Below are positions 5,636-6,240 of a stretch of 6,240 bases of DNA, in pieces. Numbering within the stretch: position 1 is the stretch's first letter; each line of letters starts with the position of its first letter. The notes beneath the pieces are model-generated. The model made no database searches, was not told the origin of the DNA, and saw only the letters and a program-made list of their open reading frames with translations. Both the position numbers and the translations under genes were made by a program. Source of the DNA: Candidatus Sulfotelmatobacter sp. (GTDB lineage: Bacteria > Acidobacteriota > Terriglobia > Terriglobales > Acidobacteriaceae); assembly GCA_030037575.1 (NCBI GenBank), contig JASHRB010000428.1, positions 1 to 6,240 on the forward strand, read 5' to 3'.

Positions 5636-6076
5636 CTAACGCCGCCCATCCAAAAACCTTTCCACGCTCCGCACATAAACTTCGGCAAAGTCCGCCGAGG
5701 CGCGCTTTCCCTCGATCAGGTCCCTCGCCTCCTCCAGCGGCCAACCCATTGCGGCCAATATCGCCAAGGTCATCATCGGAGCTCGATGTATCCCCGCCGC
5801 GCAATGCACAAACAACTTGGTGCCATCTTCACAGAGCGCCGCCCGCGCAAATTCCACGCCGCGCGCGAATATCGCCGCCGGCTTAGGCTCGAAATCATCG
5901 TCCACCGGATTCCAGCAGACCTCAATCCCATGCGGCTCCGCCAGAGCCGTGTCATCGAACTCAATCTGCATGTCGATGATGTGCGTGATCCCCGCCCGCG
6001 ACACCGCCGCCATATTCTCCGCGTTCCAAATTCCTCCGCCGACTGCAATCCGGTCGGTCACCCAGGTGATGTCCAT
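5636..6076 (-). CDS. Dual-specificity/tyrosine phosphatase-like protein
   Basis: This is a small (146-residue) cytoplasmic protein of the cysteine-phosphatase superfamily, with no signal peptide or membrane segment. The P-loop HCAAGIHR (Cys92, Arg98) follows the CX5R signature in which Cys attacks the phosphate and Arg binds it. The acidic run DDD at 59-61, about 31-33 residues earlier, could supply the general acid. The N-terminal MDITWVTDRIAVGGG and GITHIIDMQIEFDD, and the C-terminal helix through ERFLDGRR, match the compact dual-specificity fold. The substrate is unknown; phosphoprotein, nucleotide or another phosphoester are all possible. ATG at 6076 is chosen because AAGAGGGGA precedes it and the family core starts there. 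In-frame starts further upstream (ATG at 6157, GTG at 6205) would add up to 43 basic, low-complexity residues. The gene converges on E2 and shows no functional link to it. Confidence 0.88.
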   Translation of the reverse strand: MDITWVTDRIAVGGGIWNAENMAAVSRAGITHIIDMQIEFDDTALAEPHGIEVCWNPVDDDFEPKPAAIFARGVEFARAALCEDGTKLFVHCAAGIHRAPMMTLAILAAMGWPLEEARDLIEGKRASADFAEVYVRSVERFLDGRR

Positions 6077-6085
6077 TCCCCTCTT
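6077..6085 (-). promoter_or_regulatory. Ribosome-binding site of the phosphatase gene
   Basis: Read on the minus strand, AAGAGGGGA sits directly before ATG 6076. The spacing is short, but it is the best purine-rich site near any candidate start of this gene and supports the 146-residue form. Confidence 0.55.
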
Positions 6086-6213
6086 GTAGGGTGCGGCGCG
6101 GTCGCTGCGTTCGGGCTCATGAGGCGCAAGCCTTCTTCCCTTCGCCGTCTGGCTCATGGCGAAATCGCCAGCGCCCTTACTCGCTGCGTGGCCCCGTCCC
6201 GCCACCCGATCTC

Positions 6214-6219
6214 ATTCTA
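6214..6219 (-). promoter_or_regulatory. Possible -10 box upstream of the phosphatase gene
   Basis: On the minus strand TAGAAT matches five of six bases of TATAAT. A 17-base spacer would put the -35 at or beyond the window end, so it cannot be judged. Transcription would start near 6207, leaving about 130 bases of leader before ATG 6076, or almost leaderless translation if the GTG at 6205 were used. Confidence 0.2.
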
Positions 6220-6240
6220 TGGCATCCCGATCTGTGGCCA

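Noticed and set aside
1..6240. CRISPR array, tRNA, rRNA, insertion sequence or phage genes
   Set aside because: No regularly spaced repeats, tRNA-like cloverleaf, transposase or integrase motifs were seen in the window.

Overview
The window is high-GC bacterial DNA with five convincing protein genes. Four lie on the plus strand and one converges on them from the minus strand. They are the E1-alpha and E1-beta subunits of a thiamine-diphosphate 2-oxoacid dehydrogenase, a membrane-anchored mono-haem cytochrome c, the E2 lipoyl acyltransferase of the same kind of complex, and a small cysteine-dependent phosphatase. Protein style, GC-rich codon use and intergenic elements of the 'GTCATTCCGGGCG...GGAACCTGC' type suggest an Acidobacteriota (Terriglobia-like) genome. 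This is an inference from familiarity, not a search result.

Layout: 1-196 is probably upstream or leader sequence, although it stays open in the E1-alpha frame. 197-1495 encodes E1-alpha. 1496-1956 is an unusually long gap with no recognised gene; it holds one weak ORF and possible decayed coding sequence. 1957-2931 encodes E1-beta. 2932-3303 is noncoding and rich in hairpins, direct repeats and inverted repeats. 3304-3846 encodes the cytochrome c. 3847-4100 holds a hairpin, a repeat-like element and a good promoter. 4101-5444 encodes E2. 5445-5635 separates the convergent genes and carries a second, diverged repeat-like element. 5636-6076 (minus strand) encodes the phosphatase, and the rest is its upstream region.

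E1-alpha and E1-beta form the decarboxylase that passes an acyl group to the lipoyl-lysine of E2, which transfers it to CoA. Motifs in E1-alpha (GRD..SHFG, SPISMLGDLIP) and E1-beta (FFEHKYLYR, IKGEVPADDYV) resemble the branched-chain (Bkd) type more than classical pyruvate dehydrogenase, but the substrate cannot be fixed from sequence alone. No E3 (lipoamide dehydrogenase) gene is present, so it must be encoded elsewhere. The cytochrome between E1 and E2 has no obvious part in the complex. E2 appears to have its own promoter, so the locus may be two or three transcription units.

Nothing here is clearly a new biological system. The points most worth a second look are the interrupted E1/E2 arrangement, the E1-alpha substitutions and cysteine-bearing tail, the repeats upstream of the cytochrome gene, and the palindrome over the E2 promoter.
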